A stretch of DNA of 64,000 bases from contig NZ_JADCJY010000001.1 in NCBI RefSeq assembly GCF_014982715.1, positions 744,001 through 808,000 on the forward strand, given 5' to 3'. The DNA comes from Gallalistipes aquisgranensis. GTDB taxonomy: Bacteria > Bacteroidota > Bacteroidia > Bacteroidales > Rikenellaceae. Positions 32,363 to 40,653 of the stretch are shown one piece after another. The translations under genes were made by a program, and so were the position numbers. The first letter of the stretch is position 1. Every line of letters starts with the position of its first letter. The notes beneath the pieces are model-generated. The model had not been told where the DNA came from. It ran no database searches and saw only the letters and a program-made list of their open reading frames with translations.

Positions 32363-34795
32363 ATGAAGGTAATGAAGTTTGGCGGAACGAGCGTAGGTTC
32401 CGCGGGGGCGATGCTGAAAGTAAAGCAGGTGGTGGAATCCTGCCGGGAGGAAGTGGTCGTGGTGGTTTCTGCCCTGGGCGGCATTACCGATCATCTGCTG
32501 AAGACCGCGAGGCTGGCTTCAGCCGCCGATCCCCGTTACAGGGAAGAACTGGAAAAGATCGTCGCGCGGCACCGGGAACTGGTCCGCGACGTGGTGCTGC
32601 CGGAGAAGAAGGAGGAGGTCGGTGCCCGGGTCGGCACGATGCTCGACGAGTTGACCAATATTTTCAAAGGGGTCTTTCTGATCCAGGACCTTTCGGTGAA
32701 AACGACCGATACCATCGTCAGCTACGGCGAACGTCTCTCTTCGACCATTATCAGCGGTGTGATCGAAGGCGCTGTCCTCTACGATGCGCGGCAGTTCATC
32801 AAGACGAGGGACTATTATAACAAGCATACGGTCGATTTCGAAAGCACCGACCGGCTCGTGGCGGAGACATTCGCCCGTCTGCCCCGTATCGCCGTCGTGC
32901 CGGGATTCATCGCCTCGGACGCCCATAGCGGCGATGTGACCAATATCGGGCGTGGGGGGTCGGACTATACGGCTTCCATCATCGCCTCCGTGCTCCAGGC
33001 CTCGATTCTGGAGATATGGACGGACGTGGACGGTTTCATGACGGCCGATCCCCGGGTGATCGGCAATGCCTACGTGATCGAGCGGCTGACGTTCGTCGAG
33101 GCGATGGAGCTCTGCAACTTCGGGGCGAAGGTGATCTATCCGCCCACCATTTTCCCCGTTTACCACAAGAATATCCCGATCATCATCAAGAATACCTTCA
33201 ATCCCGACTCCCCGGGGACTTTCATCTCGAAAGAGAAAGTACACGATGCCAGCAAAGCGATCAAGGGGATTTCGTCGGTGGACGACACCTGCCTGATTAC
33301 GATCCGGGGACTGGGCATGGTCGGTGTGATCGGTGTCAATTACCGGATATTCAAGGCGCTTTCGAAGGCCGGTATCAGTGTTTTCTTCGTTTCGCAGGCC
33401 GCCTCGGAGAACACCACTTCGATCGGTGTTCGCAACGACGACGCCGATCTGGCTGTGGAGGTGCTGAACGCGGAGTTCCGGCAGGAGATCGTGCAGGGGG
33501 AGATCAACAACATCAAACAGGAACGTAACCTGGCCACCGTGGCGATCGTGGGAGAAAACATGAAACACACGCCCGGTATCGCCGGCAAGCTGTTCGGCAC
33601 GCTCGGACGGAACGGCATCAACGTCATCGCCTGTGCACAGGGTGCTTCGGAAACCAATATCTCGTTCGTCATTGCCGTGGAGAGTCTGCGCAAGGCGCTC
33701 AACGTGATCCACGATTCGTTCTTCCTCTCCGATTATCAGGTGCTCAATATCTTCGTGGCGGGTGTGGGGCTGGTAGGGCGCAATCTGTTGGACCAGATAC
33801 GCCAGCAGCAACTCAAGTTGCAGCAGGACAATTCGCTGCAAATCCGGATCGTGGGGATCACCAACTCCCGTAAATATGTCGTGGACCGGGGCGGCATCGA
33901 CCTTTCGCGGTGGCGTCAGCGGCTGGATGAATCGGAGAACGACGCTTCGCCGGAGAGATTCGCGGACGAAATCCTGAAGATGAATATTTTCAACTCCGTA
34001 TTCGTGGATTGTACGGCCAGTCCCGATATTGCGGCGCTGTACAAGCGGCTGCTCGACCGCAACGTTTCGGTCGTGACGGCCAACAAGATCGCCGCTTCGT
34101 CCGAATACGAGGTGTACAGCCAGCTCAAGTGTACGGCCCGCAAACGGGGTGTGAAATTCCTTTTCGAAACCAACGTCGGGGCCGGGCTCCCGATCATCAA
34201 TACGATCAGCGACTTGATCAACAGCGGTGATAAGATTCTGAAGATCGAAGCGGTCGTGTCCGGTACGCTCAACTATATTTTCAACGTGATGAGCGAGACC
34301 GTGCCGATGAGCCGGGCGATCCTCATGGCGAAAGAGGCCGGTTATGCCGAGCCCGATCCTCGGGTCGATCTGAGCGGGACGGACGTGATCCGGAAGCTGG
34401 TGATTCTCTCCCGCGAGGCTGGTTACCGTATCGAACAGTCGGACGTGAAGAAAAATCTGTTCATTCCCGAAAAATATTTCGAAGGGAGCGTCGAGGAGTT
34501 CTGGCGTACGATTCCCGAGGTGGATGCCGATTTCGAACGCCGCCGCCGGGAGGTGGAGGCGGCCGGCCGGCGTTGGCGCTTCATCGCCACGCTCGATAAC
34601 GGCCGTGCCGAAGTGGCCCTGCGCGAGGTGGACAGTCTCAGTCCGTTCTACAATCTGGAGGGTAGCAACAACGTGATTTCACTGACTACGGAACGTTACC
34701 GGGAGTATCCCATGCAGATCAAGGGATACGGTGCGGGAGCGGGAGTGACGGCTGCCGGTGTTTTCGCGGACATTATCAGCATAGCCAATATCTGA
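32363..34795 (+). CDS. thrA: Bifunctional aspartokinase / homoserine dehydrogenase
   Basis: The fused enzyme catalyses the first and third steps from aspartate to threonine/methionine; 810 residues. The N-terminal kinase domain begins MKVMKFGGTSVGS and has FVEAMELCNFGAKVIYPPT. Two ACT regulatory domains follow (about residues 305-445, LGMVGVIGVN, VAIVGENMKHTPGIAGKLF). The C-terminal dehydrogenase domain starts with the NADP loop FVAGVGLVGRNLL, then VVTANKIAAS, FETNVGAGLPIINT and AVVSGTLNYIFN. ATG 32363 gives full family length; 32372 is possible. It is the first gene of thrA - PGM-like - thrC with 4 and 5 nt gaps. Confidence 0.96.
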   Translation: MKVMKFGGTSVGSAGAMLKVKQVVESCREEVVVVVSALGGITDHLLKTARLASAADPRYREELEKIVARHRELVRDVVLPEKKEEVGARVGTMLDELTNIFKGVFLIQDLSVKTTDTIVSYGERLSSTIISGVIEGAVLYDARQFIKTRDYYNKHTVDFESTDRLVAETFARLPRIAVVPGFIASDAHSGDVTNIGRGGSDYTASIIASVLQASILEIWTDVDGFMTADPRVIGNAYVIERLTFVEAMELCNFGAKVIYPPTIFPVYHKNIPIIIKNTFNPDSPGTFISKEKVHDASKAIKGISSVDDTCLITIRGLGMVGVIGVNYRIFKALSKAGISVFFVSQAASENTTSIGVRNDDADLAVEVLNAEFRQEIVQGEINNIKQERNLATVAIVGENMKHTPGIAGKLFGTLGRNGINVIACAQGASETNISFVIAVESLRKALNVIHDSFFLSDYQVLNIFVAGVGLVGRNLLDQIRQQQLKLQQDNSLQIRIVGITNSRKYVVDRGGIDLSRWRQRLDESENDASPERFADEILKMNIFNSVFVDCTASPDIAALYKRLLDRNVSVVTANKIAASSEYEVYSQLKCTARKRGVKFLFETNVGAGLPIINTISDLINSGDKILKIEAVVSGTLNYIFNVMSETVPMSRAILMAKEAGYAEPDPRVDLSGTDVIRKLVILSREAGYRIEQSDVKKNLFIPEKYFEGSVEEFWRTIPEVDADFERRRREVEAAGRRWRFIATLDNGRAEVALREVDSLSPFYNLEGSNNVISLTTERYREYPMQIKGYGAGAGVTAAGVFADIISIANI

Positions 34796-34799
34796 CGCC

Positions 34800-36008
34800 A
34801 TGAAATACATCATCATACTGGGTGACGGCATGGCCGACGATCCGGTCGGATCGCCCGGCGGCCGCACGCCGATGCAGGCGGCCGAAACGCCGTGGATGGA
34901 CCGTCTGGCCCGCGAGGGGCGGACGGGAATGTTGCACACCGTTCCCGAAGGGTTCCATCCGGGCAGCGAGATCGCCAACCTTTCGGTGTTGGGATACGAT
35001 GTGGCGAAGGTGTTCGAGGGACGCGGCTCGCTCGAAGCGGCCAGCATGGGCGTGCCGATCGCGGAGGGGGAGATGGCCATGCGCTGCAATCTGATCTGTG
35101 TCGAAGAGGGCCGGATCAAAAATCATTCGGCCGGCCATATCGCGAATGCCGAAGCGCACGAACTGATCGCTTTCCTGCAACGGGAGTTGGGCGGTGACCG
35201 GGTCGGTTTCTTCCCGGGAGTCTCCTACCGGCACCTGCTGAAAATGAAGGGGGGAGACAAGCGTCTCGTCTGTACGCCGCCGCACGATGTGCCCGGCGTT
35301 CCGTTCGCCGATGTCATGATCCGTCCGGAGGTCGGAGAGGCCCGCGGAACGGCCGATTTTCTGAATGATTTGATTCTTCGCTCCCAGGAGTTGCTGGCCG
35401 CTCATCCCGTGAACGTGAGGCGGAGGGCCGAGGGAAAGGACCCCGCCAATTCAATCTGGCTCTGGTCCCCGGGTTACCGGCCCCGGATGGAAACCCTCTC
35501 CGAAAAGTACGGTTTCGCCGGTGGTTCGGTCATTTCGGCGGTCGATCTGATCAAGGGGATCGGTATTTATGCCGGTCTGAAGTCGATCGACGTGGAGGGC
35601 GCTACGGGGCTGTACGATACGAATTACGAGGGAAAGGCCGCAGCGGCCATCGGAGCGCTTCGCCGGGACGATTTCGTATTCCTGCATATCGAGGCCAGCG
35701 ATGAAGCGGGCCACGAAGGGGATTACGAGTTGAAAAAGACGACGGTGGAGTATCTGGACCTCCGCGCCGTGGGACCCGTGGTGGAGGCGGTGCTGGGGAT
35801 GGGTGAACCGGTGCGCATTGCTGTATTGCCCGATCATCCTACGCCCTGTCGGTTGCGGACCCATACATCCGACCCGGTGCCTTTCCTGATCTGGGGGGCG
35901 GGGATCGAGCCGGACGGCGTGGAACGTTTCGATGAACTTTCCGTGCGGGACGGAGGGTTTGGGGAGATCGAAGGCTCCCACTTTATGGATATTCTGACCG
36001 GAAAATAG
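34800..36008 (+). CDS. ApgM-like protein in the threonine operon, putative functional substitute for homoserine kinase
   Basis: A 402-residue alkaline-phosphatase-superfamily protein resembling archaeal-type cofactor-independent phosphoglycerate mutase. Metal-binding Asp is in ILGDGMADD, the nucleophile Ser region is HPGSEIANLSVLGYD, and further metal ligands are in IEASDEAGHEGD and LPDHPTPCRLRTHTSDPVP. It sits precisely between thrA and thrC, where homoserine kinase (thrB) is expected, and no thrB is visible here. Comparative genomics has proposed this subgroup as a non-homologous homoserine kinase in Bacteroidetes; a plain phosphoglycerate mutase is the alternative. Translational coupling is likely on both sides. 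Confidence 0.85.
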   Translation: MKYIIILGDGMADDPVGSPGGRTPMQAAETPWMDRLAREGRTGMLHTVPEGFHPGSEIANLSVLGYDVAKVFEGRGSLEAASMGVPIAEGEMAMRCNLICVEEGRIKNHSAGHIANAEAHELIAFLQRELGGDRVGFFPGVSYRHLLKMKGGDKRLVCTPPHDVPGVPFADVMIRPEVGEARGTADFLNDLILRSQELLAAHPVNVRRRAEGKDPANSIWLWSPGYRPRMETLSEKYGFAGGSVISAVDLIKGIGIYAGLKSIDVEGATGLYDTNYEGKAAAAIGALRRDDFVFLHIEASDEAGHEGDYELKKTTVEYLDLRAVGPVVEAVLGMGEPVRIAVLPDHPTPCRLRTHTSDPVPFLIWGAGIEPDGVERFDELSVRDGGFGEIEGSHFMDILTGK

Positions 36009-36013
36009 TCGTT

Positions 36014-37318
36014 ATGTTGTATTACAGTACAGGTAAAAATGCGCCCGACGCCACGCTGGCCGAGGCCGTAACGCGGGGGCTCGCACCCGATCGGGGTCTC
36101 TATATGCCCCGCCGGATCGAACGCCTGCCCGATTCCTTCTTCGCAGGAATCGACCGTCTTTCGTTCCATGAAATCGCCTGCCGGGTGGCGGAAGCCTTTT
36201 TCGGGGAGGACATTCCCCGGGAGGAACTCGACCGGATCGTCTGCGATACGCTTTCGTTCGATACTCCCGTGGTGAAGGTGAGAGAAAGTATCTGGGCGCT
36301 TGAATTGTTCCACGGTCCCACGTTGGCCTTCAAGGATGTCGGGGCCCGTTTCATGGCCCGGATGCTGGCGCATTTCATCGCCCGGTCGGGACGGAGGGAG
36401 AAAGTTACCGTGCTGGTGGCCACATCGGGCGATACGGGAAGTGCCGTGGCCAACGGTTTCCTCGGGGTGGAGGGAATCGACGTGGTGGTGCTCTATCCCA
36501 AGGGGAAGGTGAGCGAAATCCAGGAGAAACAGTTCGCCACGCTCGGCCGGAACATTACGGCCCTGGAGGTGGACGGCACGTTCGACGACTGTCAGCGGTT
36601 GGTCAAAAGCGCTTTCCTGGACGGAGACCTTACGCGCCGGCTGACCCTCACTTCGGCCAATTCGATCAACGTGGCCCGCTTCCTTCCCCAGTCCTTCTAC
36701 TATTTCCATGCCTATGCCCGGATGAAACGGGCGGGGGCGGCGGACCGTCTCGTCGTCTGCGTACCCAGCGGCAATTTCGGAAACATCACGGCCGGATTGT
36801 TCGCCGCACGCATGGGGCTGCCCGTGGCCCGTTTTATCGCGGCCAACAACCGGAACGACATCTTCCTGCAATATCTCGAAACGGGAGTCTACGCTCCCCG
36901 GCCTTCGGTAGCGACCGTGGCCAACGCCATGGATGTGGGCGATCCGAGCAATTTCGCCCGTATTCTCGATCTCTACGACGGTGACTGGCAGACGATCCGG
37001 TCGGAGATTTCGGGATACCGCTACGATGACGACCGGATACGGGCCGCTGTCGCCCGGGTAGACAGGGAGTGCGGTTATCTGCTCGACCCGCACGGCGCCT
37101 GCGGTTATCTGGCTCTGGAAGAGGGGCTGAAACCGGGAGAGACGGGGCTGTTCCTCGAAACGGCCCATCCTGCCAAATTCCGCGATACGGTGGAGCCCGT
37201 GATCGGCCGGAGCGTGGAGATTCCCGAGCGGTTGCGCCGTTTTATGGAGGGGGAGAAACTCTCCGTCGGAATATCTGCGGATTTCGGGGATTTCAAAGAC
37301 TATCTGCTTTCCCGATAA
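36014..37318 (+). CDS. thrC: Threonine synthase
   Basis: A PLP enzyme converting O-phosphohomoserine to threonine, 434 residues. It begins MLYYSTGKNAPDATLAEAV (typical of the thrC1 class), has the PLP lysine motif GPTLAFKDVGARFM (Lys near residue 107), the phosphate-binding ATSGDTGSAVANGF and later VCVPSGNFGNITAG. Its location immediately after the PGM-like gene closes the operon; its substrate implies that the preceding gene makes O-phosphohomoserine. No clear terminator separates it from the convergent gene at 37367. Confidence 0.96.
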   Translation: MLYYSTGKNAPDATLAEAVTRGLAPDRGLYMPRRIERLPDSFFAGIDRLSFHEIACRVAEAFFGEDIPREELDRIVCDTLSFDTPVVKVRESIWALELFHGPTLAFKDVGARFMARMLAHFIARSGRREKVTVLVATSGDTGSAVANGFLGVEGIDVVVLYPKGKVSEIQEKQFATLGRNITALEVDGTFDDCQRLVKSAFLDGDLTRRLTLTSANSINVARFLPQSFYYFHAYARMKRAGAADRLVVCVPSGNFGNITAGLFAARMGLPVARFIAANNRNDIFLQYLETGVYAPRPSVATVANAMDVGDPSNFARILDLYDGDWQTIRSEISGYRYDDDRIRAAVARVDRECGYLLDPHGACGYLALEEGLKPGETGLFLETAHPAKFRDTVEPVIGRSVEIPERLRRFMEGEKLSVGISADFGDFKDYLLSR

Positions 37319-37366
37319 TATCCTGCCGCGTGATATGGCTTCGCGGACGCATACGGGCGCGCGTGC

Positions 37367-38833
37367 CTATTTCAGCTCTTCGATCTCCTGGATGCCGGTC
37401 CGGGTCAGTACGATCCGGTACCGTTTGTAATCGGTGCGGGCATCGTATTGGAACTGCATCACCAGGTTGAGGTAATAGACCTTGTCGCTGGCCGTGATCC
37501 GGGGCGTTCCCTCCGCATCCAGCGCGTAAATGGGAATCTGGGGGTTGTCCATCTTCTGTGTGAAGGAGTTCATGTGCAGCCGGATGATTTCATGGATGCC
37601 GGCGATGGAGTAGCGGTTCGAACCGCTCAGTTTCCTACGGTCGATCCGCACCATTTTGCGGTAGAGGATAATCTTCTCGTCGCTGATCCGGTTCTCCGCT
37701 TCGAGCAGGGGCGAACGGCTCCGTATCTCCATTACCTGCCGGGGAACCTTGCCGTCCGTAATGAAGTCCACGCCCTCTTTGCTCCATCCGATGGTATCTT
37801 CCTTGATGCCGATGGTCGTCTTGTTGTCGAAATAGCGGCTGCCGAGCCGGTGGGCGAAATAGTACCGCATCAGCTCCTTGATCCGGTCCTTGAGCATATA
37901 GCTCACCACCAGTGCCACGAACAGCGGCATGGTGAAATTGCCGTATTTCATCTGAAACGAAAAGGCCACAGTGGTAGCGAAGATCATCGACAGTCCCGCT
38001 GCCAGGCTGTAATAGACCTGTTCCACCCACACGGCGTCCTTCTTGCGGCGGGCGTTGAGGAAAAGATCGCTTTCTACGTATTTTTTCAGCACTCCGTGGC
38101 GGAACAGCAATGCCCTGTTGTGGTCCGGGCTTTCCGTCTCCGCGTTCAGGTATCCCTGCCTGCGGCGATACTCCTCTTCCTCCCTCACCAGTTTCGTGAG
38201 CGCTGCGATCCGTTCGGCGAACCGTGTCTCCGAAAGCGTCTGCAACCGTCGGATCAGCCGCAGGGTATGCTGTATCAGCAAATTGCTCATGAATTCGTCG
38301 CCGAACAGGAAGTAATCGAGCATCCGGGGCGGAACGGACGCTGTGTCGACCGTCTTTCGCTGCTCCCGGTAGCGGGACATGACGGTGCGGACCTGTGTGC
38401 GGTAACTCTCCGTGAGGTAGTCGATGTCTTCGGGAACGGTCGCCCCGAGGATATGCCGCACTTCGTCGCGTACGGAGCTTTTGAAGATGGCCGAAAACAT
38501 TTTGATCTGGTACTCGTATTCGGCAGCGGCGGCTTTGGCGGGGGATTCGGCCAGTGATGCGAACGCTTCCCGCAGGTGGCGGAGGGGCACGGCTTCGCCC
38601 GATGCGATCTCCCCGAGCGGAAAGATGGGAGTGATGAGCCGGGTATTGGTGTTGACGTCGCGGTAGAACTGGGTTTTCGTGTAGGTGGCCGGATTGATGT
38701 CCAGACTGTTCGGCACGAAAATCCATGTGTTCATCCGGAACGTGTTTTCCGACAGGTCGTCGCCCCATGTGAGGAATCCGACCTTGAATTCCAGCGAAAA
38801 CTTATCGTGGATTTTTACCTGTATCTCGATCAT
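37367..38833 (-). CDS. Uncharacterised Bacteroidetes protein with two central membrane helices
   Basis: A 488-residue protein I do not recognise. The N-terminus (MIEIQVKIHDKFSLEFKVGF) is beta-rich and lacks a signal peptide. A long Arg/Glu-rich helical region (about residues 110-255) is followed by two adjacent hydrophobic segments, about 274-292 (SLAAGLSMIFATTVAFSF) and 299-313 (FTMPLFVALVVSYML). A C-terminal soluble part contains YRKMVRIDRRKLSGSNRYS and GIHEIIRLHMNSF. Both ends would face the same side, probably the cytoplasm. It has a possible -7 box TACCTTCA at 38866-38859. No catalytic motif is evident. It is convergent with thrC and upstream of a CYTH gene. Confidence 0.7.
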   Translation of the reverse strand: MIEIQVKIHDKFSLEFKVGFLTWGDDLSENTFRMNTWIFVPNSLDINPATYTKTQFYRDVNTNTRLITPIFPLGEIASGEAVPLRHLREAFASLAESPAKAAAAEYEYQIKMFSAIFKSSVRDEVRHILGATVPEDIDYLTESYRTQVRTVMSRYREQRKTVDTASVPPRMLDYFLFGDEFMSNLLIQHTLRLIRRLQTLSETRFAERIAALTKLVREEEEYRRRQGYLNAETESPDHNRALLFRHGVLKKYVESDLFLNARRKKDAVWVEQVYYSLAAGLSMIFATTVAFSFQMKYGNFTMPLFVALVVSYMLKDRIKELMRYYFAHRLGSRYFDNKTTIGIKEDTIGWSKEGVDFITDGKVPRQVMEIRSRSPLLEAENRISDEKIILYRKMVRIDRRKLSGSNRYSIAGIHEIIRLHMNSFTQKMDNPQIPIYALDAEGTPRITASDKVYYLNLVMQFQYDARTDYKRYRIVLTRTGIQEIEELK

Positions 38834-38910
38834 GACTTCCCTGCGGCATTGGTTCAGGTATGAAGGTACGAAATTTTAACCGTTCCGCCACGGACAGACG
38901 GACGGAATGT

Positions 38911-39378
38911 TCACCATTTCGTGTAGGGTTTCCGGCAGAGATAGGCGTTGTAGTAGCGTTTGTCTCCCGTGACCTCTTTGCCCAGCCATTCCGGTCTGTC
39001 GAACGGTTCGTTTTCGTCGGTCAGTTCGATCTCCGCCATTGTGAGCCCCTCGTTCTCTCCGAAGAATTCATCCACTTCGAACGTGTGACCTCCGAACGGG
39101 ACGAAATGGCGGATCTTGTCGATCGACCCCGTCTCGCAAAGAGGCAGCAGCGCTTCGGCATCCGCGACCGGGATCGGGTGCTCCCATTCGAACCGGGTGG
39201 TCCCCGATGCGTTTCCCGCCCCTTTGACCGTCAGGAAGCCTTTGTCGTCGGCGATCCGTACACGTACCGAGCGTTCCGGAACCGAGCAGAGATAGCCCTG
39301 CACGATGCGGATGCTGTGGGAAACGTGGCTTTTGTAGTCGCCCGAGATCAGAAATTTCCGCTCTGTTTCCTGGTTCAT
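38911..39378 (-). CDS. CYTH-domain protein (triphosphate tunnel enzyme family)
   Basis: A 155-residue single CYTH domain with the hallmark ExExK motif at the N-terminus (NQETERKFLI) and paired basic/acidic strands RVRIADDKGFLTVKG, FEWEHPI, FEVDEFFGENEGLTMAEIEL. These residues line an 8-stranded tunnel that binds triphosphates with divalent metal. Bacterial stand-alone members are often inorganic triphosphatases; adenylate cyclase (CyaB) activity is less common. The family is well supported, the exact activity not. It has a -7 box TATCTTTA at 39406-39399. Confidence 0.88.
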   Translation of the reverse strand: MNQETERKFLISGDYKSHVSHSIRIVQGYLCSVPERSVRVRIADDKGFLTVKGAGNASGTTRFEWEHPIPVADAEALLPLCETGSIDKIRHFVPFGGHTFEVDEFFGENEGLTMAEIELTDENEPFDRPEWLGKEVTGDKRYYNAYLCRKPYTKW

Positions 39379-39398
39379 ATCTTATGGTTAAGGACAAG

Positions 39399-39406
39399 TA
39401 AAGATA
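39399..39406 (-). promoter_or_regulatory. -7 box for the CYTH gene
   Basis: Minus-strand TATCTTTA, 20 nt upstream of ATG 39378. Confidence 0.5.
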
Positions 39407-39482
39407 ATACAAATCCGGAATGTAACGAAATAGTCGGAAGGGATTCCCTGTGTCGGAAGTTCTCGTTCCGGGGAGAAGAGAA

Positions 39483-39514
39483 AGCCGGAACCGGAGCTCC
39501 GGTTCCGGCTTTTG
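39483..39514. terminator. Palindromic terminator after mscS
   Basis: AGCCGGAACCGGAG/CTCCGGTTCCGGCT is a perfect 28 nt palindrome with TTT on one side and AAA on the other. It lies just downstream of the minus-strand channel gene. Confidence 0.8.
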
Positions 39515-39529
39515 TACGGAAGGGAGGGG

Positions 39530-40480
39530 TCAGGCTTTCGGAGCCTCCTGCGACAGGTGGACGTCCATTTGCGGGAACGGAATGCTGATTCCCTTTTCCG
39601 CGAAGGTTTTGTAGACTTTCTCGTTCAGGTCGAAATAGACGCTCCAGTAGTCCGGTGTGGCGGTCCAGGCCCGGACGACGATGTTGACCGAGCTGTCGCC
39701 CAGGCTGTGCAGGGCGATGAAATAGGCCGGGTCTTTCTGTACGCGCGGGTCTTTTTCCAGCAGGTCGGTCAGGATGGCTTTGGCTTCGTCGTAGCTGTCC
39801 CCGTAGGCGATGCCGAACATCCAGTCCACCCGGCGCCGTTCCTCTTTGGAGTAGTTGTTGACGATGCCCGTGGAGATGCCTCCGTTGGGGATGATGATGG
39901 TCTTGTTGTCCACCGTGTTGAGCACCGTGTTGAAAAGCCGTATCTCCTTGACCGTGCCGCTCTGTCCCTGTGCCTCGATGTAGTCGCCGACCCGGTAGGG
40001 TTTCAGAATGAGGATCATCACTCCGCCCGCGAAGTTCTGGAGTGTTCCGCTTAGGGCCATACCGACGGCCAGACCTGCCGAAGCGAAGAGGGCGACGAAC
40101 GAGGTGGTGTCGATTCCCAGAATGCCGACGATAATGATGATAAGGAAGAGCGTCAGCGAAATCTGTACGAAACTTTGCAGGAACGACCGCAGGGATACGT
40201 CCACCTCCCGTTTTTCGAACAGCCGGGCCAAAAACCTGCGTACGGCCCGGATCAGCCAGCGGCCGATGAAGTAGATGACCAGGGCCACGAGGATTTTCAG
40301 CGCGATCTCCACGACGTTGCGCGTAACCATCTGTATGATGTCTTCCACGGACATGCTGGAGAGCTTTTCCAGTTTTTGTTCGAATTCGGCCTTGCGCACC
40401 GAATCGGGCACGACTTTGAGTTCCGGTACGGTGGCGGACTGTGCCAGAATGAACGAATAGGCGGAGGAGAGTAGGGACAT
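39530..40480 (-). CDS. MscS-family mechanosensitive channel
   Basis: A small-conductance channel of the inner membrane, 316 residues, protecting against hypo-osmotic shock. It has an N-terminal hydrophobic segment, TM1 (VVEIALKILVALVIYFIGRWLI), TM2 (FVQISLTLFLIIIIVGIL) and the pore helix TM3 GLAVGMALSGTLQNFAGGVMIL with alternating Gly/Ala. The cytoplasmic beta-domain starts KPYRVGDYIEAQGQSGTV and includes IIIPNGGISTGIVNNYS. It has a -7 box at 40535-40528, divergent from the MFS exporter. Confidence 0.93.
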   Translation of the reverse strand: MSLLSSAYSFILAQSATVPELKVVPDSVRKAEFEQKLEKLSSMSVEDIIQMVTRNVVEIALKILVALVIYFIGRWLIRAVRRFLARLFEKREVDVSLRSFLQSFVQISLTLFLIIIIVGILGIDTTSFVALFASAGLAVGMALSGTLQNFAGGVMILILKPYRVGDYIEAQGQSGTVKEIRLFNTVLNTVDNKTIIIPNGGISTGIVNNYSKEERRRVDWMFGIAYGDSYDEAKAILTDLLEKDPRVQKDPAYFIALHSLGDSSVNIVVRAWTATPDYWSVYFDLNEKVYKTFAEKGISIPFPQMDVHLSQEAPKA

Positions 40481-40527
40481 GGCGGATAGTTTTAATTTTC
40501 AGTTTTATGGCAGATACAAAACGTATG

Positions 40528-40535
40528 CAAAGATA
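40528..40535 (-). promoter_or_regulatory. -7 box for mscS-family gene
   Basis: Minus-strand TATCTTTG, 47 nt upstream of ATG 40480, 40 nt from the divergent MFS -7 box. Confidence 0.6.
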
Positions 40536-40575
40536 ATAGAATCGGCCGGAGGGCGAAAATCTTTTACTCAAAAAG

Positions 40576-40583
40576 TACCTTTG
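40576..40583 (+). promoter_or_regulatory. -7 box for the MFS exporter
   Basis: TACCTTTG, 70 nt upstream of ATG 40654. Confidence 0.6.
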
Positions 40584-40653
40584 TTTTTGCGGAGAGGCGT
40601 GGGATTCCCTCTCCCGGAGAAGGGGCGGAAAATCCCGAAACGAAACTGGTTCG

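Noticed and set aside
32519-33841. 440-codon minus-strand frame antisense to thrA
   Set aside because: Shadow of the strongly supported aspartokinase gene, no start context or family match.
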